This document shows, in pieces, positions 44,656 to 58,800 of a DNA stretch of 64,000 nt. Position 1 is the stretch's first letter. Each line of letters starts with the position of its first letter. The stretch comes from Sycon ciliatum. Lineage: Eukaryota; Porifera; Calcarea; Leucosolenida; Sycettidae. The DNA is taken from positions 2,086,368 to 2,150,367 of the forward strand of contig NC_088651.1 of assembly GCF_964019385.1 (NCBI RefSeq), written 5' to 3'. The position numbers and the translations under genes are program-made. The notes under the pieces are model-generated. The model was not told the DNA's origin. It did not search any database and saw only the letters and a list, made by a program, of their open reading frames with translations.

Positions 44656-45126
44656 TTCTTGCTCGATTTATCCCCGATTGCTTTTATTCGTATCTGCAGG
44701 CCATACAATATTCGGTTTGTACCGGTTTTCGAACCGTTTAAATAGAGATTTCGATCTTTGATTAATCGCATGGCATGCCTAGCTTGTGTATATCAATGAG
44801 GCGTTTATCGCTGGCATCACATTCAATGCATAAGTGCAGGTTCGAATCCTGCAGAACGCTTAGAAATGAATTTGTAGATTTTTTTCTCTTTCATGCCAAG
44901 TGGAATGAATCCTTTCCAAAGTAAGGACAGATGCAAGTGAAGGCAATGGTACATTTTTCTTGCTGGGATTGAGAAACGGAGGGTGGTGATACCTAGTACA
45001 ATCAGTCGATCTGGGGTTTCTGCTTTATCCAGAAACACATTGGTGCTTCCAATTTGCCGTTAAATGCTTGGCAGTCTAATGAACGGGAACATTAAGTTTG
45101 TTTTGCTAGTAGCCACGGGCACCTAA
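44656..45126. repeat. Satellite monomer piece, unit 3
   Basis: T-arm 44836-44852. Confidence 0.85.
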
Positions 45127-45965
45127 GGCCTCGGTCACACTACGGCAAAAATGCTGCGTCAGCGTCAGAATCATTAGCTTTTCCATGGCAACTGACGCAA
45201 CGCGGGAAGTTTGAGCGTCAGACGCTGCTGCGTCTGACGTGGGGAAATCGGCTGCGTTGCCGCTGATGGGAGTGACGCTTGGCGGAAAAACAGTGTCTTT
45301 CAAGTAAAATTAGTTTCAAGACACTTTGCTTGAGTTGAGCAGTTATTCGACATTCGTCTCTTCAAGGTTTGTTTTGTTCCCTCTTTTTGTTCGAGATGAG
45401 TCCGTGGACCTACGAGGCCGAGGCTGCTCTGCTCCGAACCTGGCGGAAGAGCGAGGCATTTTCTGAGAAGAAAATGATGTCGAGAAAGGACCAGTTGTTT
45501 GAGTGGGTCATCGGCCAACTGGAGCCTGTTGACTTGTGAGTGTTGTGTTGTCGTCAAGAGCCCCAAAAAGGACAACCAGCATGACGAAGTCAGGAGAAAC
45601 ACAGCTGCGATGCGGACTTTTCTTGCCTGATCCATGACACTACAACTGAAAATGGCTTCAAATTGGGAAAGAAGCAACAACGATCGTGCACGCGTGGACC
45701 TTTCGTCTTCTTGTAATCAAAAATCAATGACAAATTTGAAAACTTTGTCCGACAATTTTTTTGGTATGATAAGCAAAAGGCCGGTTTCCGTGGAAATCCG
45801 TGTCGTCATTGAGTTTCCCTGGTGATTTTGTGACGTAGCCAAATGCGTCAGGCCGCGGCAGTCATGAGCTGCAAAAAACAAAACACTGTGTGACCCCGCG
45901 TCTGCGTCAAGTGCTGCGGCTTGACGCTGCGTCCAGCTTCAAACTGCCGTAGTGTGACCGAGGCC
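45127..45965. mobile_element. Harbinger-like element, unit 3
   Basis: 839 bp, same perfect termini and TAA flanks. Confidence 0.85.
45396..45539 (+). pseudogene. Myb/SANT-like exon remnant, unit 3
   Basis: Identical to 13537-13680. Confidence 0.5.
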
Positions 45966-48900
45966 TAAGGGGAATCTGGGTAGCAAAAACAAAAAGGACA
46001 AATATTAACGATTCATAGCAGGAAGCGGCATCTGGCCTGGAATCACACGGAAATTATATGGTACACGGTTATTTTAGATTATTTTCTTTCACATTTTCAT
46101 TGCTTGTCCAAAATACACAGTTAATCAAACTTCCCACAGTCTCTTGAACTTCTTCATGGTGCCAGATCTCGTCAGTATTCGGTTCTCACGACGGTTATGA
46201 GGAAGATGCTGAAGTGCATTTTAGAATACTGCAGAACGGTTAGACATACGGTCAGAGATTTTTCTCTCCATCACGCCAGGTCAAATGATTTCAGCAGTAA
46301 GTGCAAAATGCAAGTAACGAACAATTGTCTTGGCATGTGTTGCTCATAATATTTTATTTTTGCTTGATTTATCTCCAACTGCTTTTATACGTATCTGCAG
46401 GCCAAACAATATTCGGTTTGTACCGGTATTCGAACCATTTAAATAGAGATTTCGATCTTTGATTAATCGCGCGGCATGCCTAGCTTGTGTATATCAACGA
46501 GGCGTTTATCGCTGGCATCACATTCAATGCATAAGTGCAGGTTCGAATCCTGCAGAACGCTTAGAAATGAATTTGTAGATTTTTTTCTCTTTCACGCCAA
46601 GTGGAATGAAACCTTTCGAAAGTAAAGACAGATGCAAGTGAAGGCAAAGGTACATTTTTCTTGCTGGGATTAAGAAACGGAGGGTGGTGATATCTAGTAC
46701 AATGAGTCGATCTGGGGTTTCTGCTTTATCCAGAAACACATTGGTGCTTCCAATTTGCCGTTAAATGCTTGGCAGTCTAATGAACGGGAACATTAAGTTT
46801 TGTTTGCTAGTAGCCACGGGCACCTAAGGGGAATCTGGGTAGCAAAAACAAAGTGGACAATTATTAACGATTCATAGCAGGAAGCGGCATCTTGCCTGGA
46901 ATCACACGGAAATTATATGGTACACGGTTATTTTAGATTATTTTCTTTCACATTTTCATTGCTTGTCCAAAATACACAGTTAATCCAACTTTCAACAGTC
47001 CCTTGAACTTCTTCATGGTGCCAGATCTCGTCAGTATTCGGTTCTCACGACGGTTATGAGGAAGATGCTTAAGTGCATTTTAGAATACTGCAGAACGGTT
47101 AGACATACGGTCAGAGATTTTTCTCTCCATCACGCCAGCTCAAATGATTTCAGCAGTAAGTGCAAAATGCAAGTAACGAACAATTGTCTTGGCATGTGTT
47201 GCTCGTAATCTTTTATTTTTGCTTGATTTATCCCCTATTGCTTTTATACGTATCTGCAGGCCAAACAATATTCGGTTTGTACCGGTATTCGAACCATTTA
47301 AATAGAGATTTCGATCTTTGATTAATCGCGTGGCATGCCTAGCTTGTGTATATCAACGAGGCGGTTATCGCTGGCATCACATTCAATGCATAAGTGCAGG
47401 TTCGAATCCTGCAGAACGCTTAGAAATGAATTTGTAGATTTTTTTCTCTTTCACGCCAAGTGGAATGAAACCTTTCGAAAGTAAAGACAGATGCAAGTGA
47501 AGGCAAAGGTACATTTTTCTTGCTGGGATTAAGAAACGGAGGGTGGTGATATCTAGTACAATCAGTCGATCTGGGGTTTCTGCTTTATCCAGAAACACAT
47601 TGGTGCTTCCAATTTGCCGTTAAATGCTTGGCAGTCTAATGAACGGGAACATTAAGTTTTGTTTGCTAGTAGCCACGGGCACCTAAGGGGAATCTGGGTA
47701 GCAAAAACAAAGAGGACAAATATTAACGATTCATAGCAGGAAGCGGCATCTTGCCTGGAATCACACGGAAATTATATGGTACACGGTTATTTTAGATTAT
47801 TTTCTTTCACATTTTCATTGCTTGTCCAAAATACACAGTTAATCAAACTTCCCACAGTCCCTTGACCTTCTTCATGGTGCCAGATCTCGTCAGTATTCGG
47901 TTCTCACGACGGTTATGAGGAAGATGCTTAAGTGCATTTTAGAATACTGCAGAACGGTTAGACATACGGTCAGAGATTTTTCTCTCCATCACGCCAGGTC
48001 AAATGATTTCAGCAGTAAATGCAAAATGCAAGTAACGAACAATTGTCTTGGCATGTGTTGCTCGTAATATTTTATTTTTGCTTGATTTATCCCCAATTGC
48101 TTTTATACGTATCTGCAGGCCAACCAATATTCGGTTTGTACCGGTATTCGAACCATTTAAATAGAGATTTCGATCTTTGATTAATCGCGTGGCATGCCTA
48201 GCTTTTGTATATCAATGAGGCGTTTATCGCTGGCATCACATTCAATGCATAAGTGCAGGTTCGAATCCTGCAAAACGCTTAGAAATGAATTTGTAGATTT
48301 TTTTCTCTTTCACGCCAAGTGGAATGAATCCTTTCGAAAGTAAGGACAGATGCAAGTGAAGGCAATGGTACATTTTTCTTGCTGGGATTAAGAAACGGAG
48401 GGTGGTGATACCTAGTACAATCAGTCGATCTGGGGTTTCTGCTTTATCCAGAAACACATTGGTGCTTCCAATTTGCCGTTAAATGCTTGGCAGTCTAATG
48501 AACGGGAACATTAAGTTTTTTTGCTAGTAGCCACGGGCACCTAAGGGGAATCTGGGTAGCAAAAACAAAGAGGACAAATATTAACGATTCATAGCAGGAA
48601 GCGGCATCTGGCCTGGAATCACACGGAAATTATATGGTACACGGTTATTTTAGATTATTTTCTTTCACATTATCATTGCTTGTCCAAAATACACAGTTAA
48701 TCAAACTTCCCACAGTCCCTTGACCTTCTTCATGGTGCCAGATCTCGTCAGTATTCGGTTATCACGACGGTCATGAGGAAGATTCTGAAGTGCATTTTAG
48801 AATACTGCAGAACGGTTAGACATACGGTCAGAGATTTTTCTCTCCATCACGCCAGGTCAAATGATTTCAGCAGTAAGTGCAAACTGCAAGTGAGGATTGT

Positions 48901-49388
48901 CTTGGCGTGTGTTGCTCGTAATATTTTATTCTTGCTCTATTTATCCCCGATTGCTTTTATTCGTATCTGCTGGCCATACAATATTCGGTTTGTACCGGTA
49001 TTCGAACCATTTGAATAGAGATTTCGATCTTTGATTAATCGCGTGGCATCCCTAGCTTGTGTATATCAATGAGGCGTTTATCGCTGGCATCACATTCAAT
49101 GCATCAGTGCAGGTTCGAATCCTGCAGAACGCTTAGAAATGAATTTGTAGATTTTTTTCTCTTTCACGCCAAGTGGAATGAATCCTTTCCAAAGTACATG
49201 TAAGGACAGATGCAAGTGAAGGCAATGGTACATTTTTCTTGCTGGGATTGAGAAACGGAGGGTGGTGATACCTAGTACAATCAGTCGATCTGGGGTTTCT
49301 GCTTTATCCAGAAACACATTGGTGCTTCCAATTTGCCGTTAAATGCCTGGCAGTCTAATGAACGGGAACATCAAGTTTTTTTTTGCTA
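45966..49388. repeat. Satellite monomers, unit 3 (four T-arms)
   Basis: T-arms at 46537, 47396, 48255 and 49109. Confidence 0.9.
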
Positions 49389-49543
49389 CTTCCTCCGTAT
49401 ACAAAAACTTCGTGACTTTTTTTTAAGGCTGGGCACAGCTCTGGAATTGTTCCGTTTGACTTGAAATAACACTCGTGGCATTGTCTAACCTGTTTACAAG
49501 CTATACACAAAGAAAAAAGCAACTTAGACGAATGTGATTGAGT

Positions 49544-49726
49544 TTATTCAGAGTCTTCGTCGCGCCTGTCATTGTCGCCTGACGAAGCTGACTCCGCATC
49601 GCCAACAGTCGCTGCTTCCGCTCCCATTTCGTTCAGATTCTTTTCAGCTGCAGTGATGATCCGACGCGGAACTTTGGCTACGTCCTCTTCATCTCCAGAG
49701 CTGTGTACGAATCGGTGTCGACTATA
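49544..49726 (-). pseudogene. Mariner-like transposase C-terminal piece, unit 4
   Basis: Copy of 4986-5168 with the AATVGD variant. Confidence 0.65.
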
Positions 49727-52245
49727 TGTAGGACTCAGTGAGCAGTCACGTCTCGATGACCGATCACGATCCCCGTGACCAATCAAACAGTCACAAATCC
49801 CCGAAGAGCAGTCATAAAGTCACACACCAGTTTGAATCCCGATGACCAGTCACAAACAGCCGCGACTTTCTCTGTGAACGGTCACAGGGTCCACGTCAAA
49901 ATATTACAACTCATCTGTAGGCATTCACGCGATCACTCGGATCAGCCTACTTTTTTCCTTCACAGACACAGGTTTCCGAAGTGAGCAAGAAAGATTTCGA
50001 TCAACTCTCGATCTCCGCGTAGTTTACTTGTAGCTCGAGTCTGGTGTGTGTGGGCTCCTCTCCAAAACGAAGGGTGGTCGAAAATCTTGCAGGCTTCAGA
50101 TAGAATCTCTTTTGAGAGGACGTTCTGGCTAGTAGGTAGTGCTATTCATCATATTTGAAGAACAAACTTCGTCGTTCAGAAAAGCTATTTCGGAATATTT
50201 TCAGTCAAGTAATTTTTTGCATGCCGATCTTGCTAGAACGGAGACTGATTTCAACTGATCCAGCATACAAGCAGCACTCGCTTTGTGTTTTTGGAGAGGA
50301 TGGGTGACAAGATTACGGAGTCAGAAGTGGACATCGTCGACGATGCAGAGACGAAAATATAATGAAGATGGAAAAGAAAATATGTTCATCTCCAAGAAGG
50401 TACTGAGTACACCAAGCACCTTCGTGTGTGTAGCTCTGTCTTTCTTGTGGAAGACTCCACAGAAAAAATGTCCAGCTTGTTGAAACTGAAACTGCCTCTC
50501 AGTTGAAGTCGTTCAGGGAAGACATCTATTCGAGACATCATTGATCCATTCTCAAGAACCATCGTAAGAAAAATCAAGTCATGTTAGCGATAAGAATGGC
50601 GAACTAGACCAGAGAAGTGTGAGTGTCTTGGTTTGGCTGCAGGAAACTGTATTTCAATATTGTGGCTGAACGTATTGCTTACGCAGTTTACTGCTTCGAA
50701 CACATCTTCATTCCTACTCCCAAAATAACTCTGTAAAATTTATTGATGCAACATTATGGTACATGTACAAGTCATGGTCTTTCTCGTTGTGCTGCTATAA
50801 CGTGTATTATAAGTACATGCATACGAGTACTGTGTACCGTTTACTGTCTCCTTGTCAGTGTTTTTGGGCGATCCTCCACACCTTCATTTGTCCATTACGT
50901 ACTATTTGCCTTCTACATGTACTTATTAATTTTATAGAAATATTCACTCAAGTGCAACTTCTTGTGATTGCTGGTGCGAATGTACCCTGCGATGCCTGCT
51001 TGTTAGTGAGAGTGCACCAGACATGTGTCGATATGTATGTCTGACGAGATGTTCTTGAACTGGCATATCAGTATCACCAAGAGTACGGTTCTTCCGTCTA
51101 CGCATCTCTTCTTGGCTTGTGGATTGTTTGAAAAGAGATAAAAAATATAATAATGATACAGATATACTTGTGTCCAAGTGTCGTCATGAAAATAAGTTCT
51201 ACCTCCGTAACTTTGTCCGCAAGGTCACGTGAATCTAGCTGGTAGTCCCGCAGCCAATTTGTGTGTGTTTGTGTGTGTATGTGTGTGTGTGTGAGTAAGT
51301 GTGTGCGCGCATGTGTGAGTGTGTGTGTTTGTGTGCATGCGTGAGAAAGAGAGTGCGTGTGTGTGTGTGTGGGAGAGAGAGAGAATGTGTGTGTGTGTGC
51401 GCGCATGTGTGTGTGTGCGTGTACGCGCGTGTGGGTGTATGTGAGAAAAAGGACAGAGTGTGTGTGTGTGTGTGTGTAATGGTGTGGGCATGTGTGGATT
51501 TGGCATTGAAGTCCCCAGCTCTATTCTATAATTATCATTCACGCTGGAACTGCTGCTGCATAGCTCCAAGTCTGAAGACTTGGCAACTTCACGCCTGCAC
51601 CTGACTCTTGCGCTATGATACACGTCGCCTATGATACCCATCAGAATTTCCCACCTTACTCCCCCTTATGTTCAGGCTGCCCGTTTTGGAGCCATCAGTT
51701 GCCTGACGATCGTAGTAATACGTTAAACTCAGAGTTGTGACAAAGCTTCCAATCTCTCTTGTAATACAGAAATACCTATATTCTGCCTGTGACTACTCAC
51801 TGAGAAAGAGTGGCCGTAACTGTACATTCCGCATATACCTGTTCGCTTGGAATTATAGTGGTCGCAACTGTCTCCCCCCAGCGCAGCTCATGTAGCGCCT
51901 ACACACCCATTGTTGTCTTTTTTGTTTCGTCTTCGTTTTGTCTCCCCCTTCTTCCGTAGGTATGTGCAATGTGATAAAAAATAAATAAAAATAAAAACTA
52001 TTCTGTGACCGCTCAAAGGGAATTATAGTTTCCACAACAAATCCTGCAGTACGAAGCACTCCGCGAGCAGTCACGAACTGTGTGCTTTACACATGTACAT
52101 GTGTGGTGATTTGTGACTGGTCATGGGGCATTTGTGACTGGTAAACTAATTTGTGACTGGTCATGGGGAGTTTGTGACTGTTTGACTGGTCGGTCACAGG
52201 GACCGTGATTGGTCATGGGGCCTTGACTGGTCACTGAGTCCTACA
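49727..52245. mobile_element. Nested TIR element, unit 4
   Basis: TATA-flanked copy, intact in the same sense as 17868-20390. Confidence 0.65.
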
Positions 52246-52253
52246 TATATTCA

Positions 52254-52487
52254 GTCGTTCCAACCCGCGACCTCCATTATGGCGGGAAACGAGTCGCTCA
52301 AGCACATCCACACGCTTCGCATTTTCTCGGCAGGATAATCCTCCCAGAATTCTACAACGGCTTTGAGGAGGTCCCTGCGATTCCCCTATACGACGACGGA
52401 GACGTCTGACTGGAGAGAGGCGAAGAAAGCCAGGTCGTCGACATTCCGATCCGGAGTCAGCGCTGATTGCACGACGACTAAAATGTT
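52254..52487 (-). pseudogene. Mariner-like transposase catalytic piece, unit 4
   Basis: Same frame and TAG as the other units. Confidence 0.75.
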
Positions 52488-52859
52488 TCATCTTGCCGTG
52501 CGAGCAGAACCGATTTATGTTCTCACGTTGCATATGGGGCCGCGCACCGCAAGTACGAGCCTGGCCAGTTTCATGGCAGCGAGTGCTGCGTGACTCCGTC
52601 TTCCAGCCGCGAGATCGACTTCGTCACGGTGTCAGTTTCGAAAAAGTAGGTGTTAGGTTTTTTTCATTTGACTCGTGAGTTCCTGTCGGCAACGTCCTCA
52701 CACGCATGGTTTCCGTGGAGAATCTGTTCGGGATCAACCAGACCTACTTCAACATGAATGTGGGTTGTCGATGACAGCCTTTGGCGCGGTTCGTTCAGCA
52801 GGTTCTTGCTCAAAAACACAGTTGAAAAAAAGTCACGAAGTTTTTGTATACGGAGGAAT

Positions 52860-55800
52860 TAGTAGCGACGGGCACCTAAGGGGAATCTGGGTAGCAAAAA
52901 ACAAAGAGGACAAAATAATATTAACGATTCATAGCAGGAAGCGGCATCTGGCCTGGAATCACACGGAAATTATATGGTACACGGTTATTTTAGATTGTTT
53001 TCTTTCACATTATCATTGCTTGTCCAAAATACACAGTTAATCAAACTTCCCACAGTCCCTTGACCTTCTTCATGGTGCCAGATCTCGTCAGTGTTCGGTT
53101 CTCACGACGGTTATGAGGAAGATGCTGAAGTGCATTTTAGAATACTGCAGAACGGTTAGACATACGGTCAGAGATTTTTCTCTCCATCACGCCAGGTCAA
53201 ATGATTTCAGCAGTAAGTGCAAACTGCAAGTGAGGATTGTCTTGGCGTGTGTTGCACGTAATATTAATTTTTATTCTTGCTCGATTTATCCCCGATTGCT
53301 TTTATTCGTATCTGCAGGCCATACAATATTCGGTTTGTACCGGTTTCCGAACCGTTTAAATAGAGATTTCGATCTTTGATTAATCGCGTGGCATGCCTAG
53401 CTTGTGTATATCAATGAGGCGTTTATCGCTGGCATCACATTCAATGCATAAGTGCAGGTTCGAATCCTGCAGAACGCTTAGAAATGAATTTGTAGATTTT
53501 TTTCTCTTTCATGCCAAGTGGAATGAATCCTTTCGAAAGTAAGGACAGATGCAAGTGAAGGCAATGGTACATTTTTCTTGCTGGGATTGAGAAACGGAGG
53601 GTGGTGATACCTAGTACAATCAGTCGATCTGGGGTTTCTGCTTTATCCAGAAACACATTGGTGCTTCCAATTTGCCGTTAAATGTTTGGCAGTCTAATGA
53701 ACGGGAACATTAAGTTTTTTTTTGCTAGTAGCCACGGGCACCTAAGGGGAATCTGGGTAGCAAAAACAAAGAGGATAAATATTAACGATTCATAGCAGGA
53801 AGCGGCATCTGGCCTGGAATCACACAGAAATTATATGGTACACGGTTATTTTAGATTATTTTCTTTCACATTTTCATTGCTTGTCCAAAATACACAGTTA
53901 ATCAAACTTCCCACAGTCTCTTGAACTTCTTCATGGTGCCAGATCTCGTCAGTATTCGGATCTCACGACGGTTATGAGGAAGATGCTGAAGTGCATTTTA
54001 GAATACTGCAGAACGGTTAGACATACGGTCAGAGATTTTTCTCTCCATCACGCCAGGTCAAATGATTTCAGCAGTAAGTGCAAAATGCAAGTAACGAACA
54101 ATTGTCTTGGCATGTGTTGCTCGTAATATTTTATTTTTGCTTGATTTATCTCCAACTGCTTTTATACGTATCTGCAGGCCAAACAATATTCGGTTTGTAC
54201 CGGTATTCGAACCATTTAAATAGAGATTTCCATCTTTGATTAATCGCGTGGCATGCCTACCTTGTGTATATCAACGAGGCGTTTATCGCTGGCATCACAT
54301 TCAATGCATAAGTGCAGGTTCGAATCCTGCAGAACGCTTAGAAATGAATTTGTAGATTTTTTTCTCTTTCACGCCAAGTGGAATGAAACCTTTCGAAAGT
54401 AAAGACACATGCAAGTGAAGGCAATGGTACATTTTTCTTGCTGTGATTAAGAAACGGAGGGTGGTGGTACCTAGTACAATCAGTCGATCTGGGGTTTCTG
54501 CTTTATCCAGAAACACATTGGTGCTTCCAATTTGCCGTTAAATGCTTGGCAGTCTAATGAACGGGAACATTAAGTTTTGTTTGCTAGTAGCCACGGGCAC
54601 CAAAGGGGAATCTGGGTAGCAAAAACAAAGAGGACAAATATTAACGATTCATAGCAGGAAGCGGCATCTGGCCTGGAATCACACGGAAATTACATGGTAC
54701 ACGGTTATTTTAGATTGTTTTCTTTCACATTATCATTGCTTGTCCAAAATAAACAGTTAATCAAACTTCCCACAGTCCCTTGACCTTCTTCATGGTGCCA
54801 GATCTCGTCAGTGTTCGGTTCTCACGACGGTTATGAGGAAGATGCTGAAGTGCATTTTAGAATACTGCAGAACGGTTAGACATACGGTCAGAGATTTTTC
54901 TCTCCATCACGCCAGGTCAAATGATTTCAGCAGTAAGTGAAAAATGCAAGTGTGGAACAATTGTCTTGGCGTGTGTTGCTCGTAATATTTTATTCTTGCT
55001 CGATTTATCCCCGATTGCTTTTATTCGTATCTGCAGGCCATACAATATTCGGTTTGTACCGGTATTCGAACCGTTTAAATAGAGATTTCGATCTTTGATT
55101 AATCGCGTGGCATGCCTAGCTTGTGTATATCAATGAGGCGTTTATCGCTGGCATCACATTCAATGCATAAGTGCAGGTTCGAATCCTGCAGAATGCTTAG
55201 AAATGAATTTGTAGATTTTTTCTCTTTCACGCCAAGTGGATTGAATCCTTTCGGAAGTACATGTAAGGACAGATGCAAGTGAAGGCAATGGTACATTTTT
55301 CTTGCTGGGATTGAGAAACGGAGGGTTGTGATACCTAGTACGATCAGTCGATCTAGGGTTTCTGCTTTATCCAGAAACACATTGGTGCTTCCAATTTGCC
55401 GTTAAATGCTTGGCAGTCTAATGAACGGGAACATTAAGTTTTTTATTTGCTAGTAGCCACGGGCACCTAAGGGGAATCTGGGTAGCAAAAAACAAAGAGG
55501 ACAAAATATTAACGATTCATAGCAGGAAGCGGCATCTGGCCTGGAATCACACAGAAATTATATGGTACACAGTATTTTAGATTGTTTTCTTTCACATTAT
55601 CATTGCTTGTCCAAAATACACAGTTAATCAAACTTCCCACAGTCCCTTGACCTTCTTCATGGTGCCAGATCTCGTCAGTATTCGGTTATCATGATGGGTA
55701 TGAGGAAGATGCTGAAGTGCATTTTAGAATACTGCAGAACGTTTAGACATACGGTCAGAGATTTTTCTCTCCATCACGCCAGGTCAAATGATTTCAGCAG

Positions 55801-58800
55801 TAAGTGCAAACTGCAAGTGAGGATTGTCTTGGCGTGTGTTGCTCGTAATATTTTATTCTTGCTCGATTTATCCCCGATTGCTTTTATTCGTATCTGCAGG
55901 CCATACAATATTCGGTTCGTACCGGTATTCGAACCATTTAAATAGAGATTTCGATCTTTGATTAATCGCGTGGCATGCCTATGTTGTATATATCAATGAG
56001 GCGTTTATCGCTGGCATCACATTCAATGCATAAGTGCAGGTTCGAATCCTGCAGAACGCTTAGAAATGAATTTGTAGATGTTTTTCACTTTCATGCCAAG
56101 TGGAATGAATCCTTTCGAAAGTAAGGACAGATGCAAGTGAAGGCAAAGGTACATTTTTCTTGCTGGGATTGAGAAACGGAGGGCGGTGATACCTAGTACA
56201 ATCAGTCGATCTGGGGTTTCTGCTTTATCCAGAAACACATTGGTGCTTCCAATTTGCCGTTAAATGCTTCGCAGTCTAATGAACGGGAACATTAAGTTTT
56301 TTTTTGCTAGTAGCCACGGGCACCTAAGGGGAATCTGGGTAGCAAAAAACAAAGAGGTAAAATATTAACGATTCATAGCAGGAAGCGGCATCTGGCCTGG
56401 AATCACACGGAAATTATAGGGTACACGGTTATTTTAGATTGTTTTCTTTCACATTATCATTGCTTGTCCAAAATACACAGTTAATCAAACTTCCCACAGT
56501 CCCTTGACCTTCTTCATGGTGCCAGATCTCGTCAGTATTCGGTTCTCACGACGGTTATGAGGAAGATGCTTTAAAAGTGCATTTTAGAATACTGCAGAAC
56601 GGTTAGACATACGGTCAGAGATTTTTCTCTCCATCACGCCAGGTCAAATGATTTCAGCAGTAAGTGCAAAATGCAAGTAACGAACAATTGTCTTGGCATG
56701 TGTTGCTCGTAATATTTTTTTTTTGCTTGATTTATCCCCAAATGCTTTTATACGTATCTGCAGGCCAAACAATATTCGGTTTGTACCGGTATTTGAACCA
56801 TTTAAGTAGAGATTTCGATCTTTGATTAATCGCGTGGCATGCCTAGCTTGTGTATATCAATGAGGCGTTTATCGCTGGCATCACATTCAATATATAAGTG
56901 CAGGTTCGAATCCTGCAGAACGCTTAGAAATGAATTTGTAGATTTTTTTCTCTTTCACGCCAAGTGGAATGAATCCTTTCGAAAGTAAGGACAGACGCAA
57001 GTGAAGGCAATGGTACATTTTTCTTGCTGGGATTAGGAAACGGAGGGTGGTGATACCTAGTACAATCAGTCGATCTGGGGTTTCTGCTTTATCCAGAAAC
57101 ACATTGGTGCTTCCAATTTGCCGTTAAATGCTTGGCAGTCTAATGAACGGGAACATTAATTTTTTTGCTAGTAGCCACGGGCACCTAAGGGGAATCTGGG
57201 TAGCAAAAAAAGAGGACAAATATTAACGATTCATAGCAGGAAGCGGCATCTGGCCTGGAATCACACGGAAATTATATGGTACACGGTTATTTTAGATTGT
57301 TTTCTTTCACATTATCATTGCTTGTCCAAAATACACAGTTAATCAAACTTCCCACAGTCCTTTGACCTTCTTCATGGTGCCAGATCTCGTCAGTATTCGG
57401 TTATCATGACGGTTATGAGGAAGATGCTGAAGTGCATTTTAGAATACTGCAGAACGGTTAGACATACGGTCAGAGATTTTTCTCTCCATCACGCCAGGTC
57501 AAATGATTTCAGCAGTAAGTGCAAAATGCAAGTGAGGATTGTCTTGGCGTGTGTTGCTCGTAATATTTTATTCTTGCTCGATTTATCCCCGATTGCTTTT
57601 ATTCGTATCTGCAGGCCATACAATGTTCGGTTCGTACCGGTATTCGAACCATTTAAATAGAGATTTCGATCTTTGATTAATCGCGTGGCATGCCTAGCTT
57701 GTATATATCAATGAGGCGTTTATCGCTGGCATCACATTCAATGCATAAGTGCAGGTTCGAATCCTGCAGAACGCTTAGAAATGAATTTGTAGATTTTTTC
57801 TCTTTCATGCCAAGTGGAATGAATCCTTTCGAAAGTAAGGACAGATGCAAGTGAAGGCAAAGGTACATTTTTCTTGCTGGGATTGAGAAACGGAGGGCGG
57901 TGATACCTAGTACAATCAGTTGATCTGGGGTTTCTGCTTTATCCAGAAACACATTGGTGCTTCCAATTTGCCGTTAAATGCTTGGCAGTCTAAGGAACGG
58001 GAACATTAAGTTTTTTTTGCTAGTAGCCACGGGCACCTAAGGGGAATCTGGGTAGCAAAAAACAAAGAGGACGAATATTAACGATTCATGGCAGGAAGCG
58101 GCATCTGGCCTGGAATCACACGGAAAATATATGGTACACGGTTTTTTTAGATTGTTTTCTTTCACATTTTGATTGCTTGTCCAAAATACACAGTTAATCA
58201 AACTTCCCACAGTCCCTTGACCTTCTTCATGGTGCCAGATCTCGTCAGTATTCGGTTCTCACGACGGTTATGAGGAAGATGCTTTAAAAGTGCATTTTAG
58301 AATACTGCAGAACGGTTAGACATACGGTCAGAGATTTTTCTCTCCATCACGCCAGGTCAAATGATTTCAGCAGTAAGTGCAAAATGCAAGTAACGAACAA
58401 TTGTCTTGGCATGTGTTGCTCGTAATATTTTATTTTTGCTCGATTTATCCCCAATTGCTTTTATACGTATCTGCAGGCCAAACAATATTCGGTTTGTACC
58501 GGTATTCGAACCATTTAAATAGAGATTTCGATCTTTGATTAATCGCGTGGCATGCCTAGCTTGTGTATATCAATGAGGCGTTTATCGCTGGCATCACATT
58601 CAATGCATAAGTGCAGGTTCGAATCCTGCAGAACGCTTAGAAATGAATTTGTAGATTTTTTTCTCTTTCACGCCAAGTGGAATGAATCGTTTCGAAAGTA
58701 AGGACAGATGCAAGTGAAGGCAATGGTACATTTTTCTTGCTGGGATTGAGAAACGGAGGGTGGTGATAGCTAGTAAAATCAGTCGATCTGGGGTTTCTGC

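Larger units (their letters stand above)
49389..52859 (-). mobile_element. Tc1/mariner-like remnant, unit 4
   Basis: Same ends and TA flanks; nested TIR element at 49727-52245 with GT tract 51259-51479 and no LINE or DIRS. Transposase pieces at 52487-52254 and 49726-49544. Confidence 0.85.
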
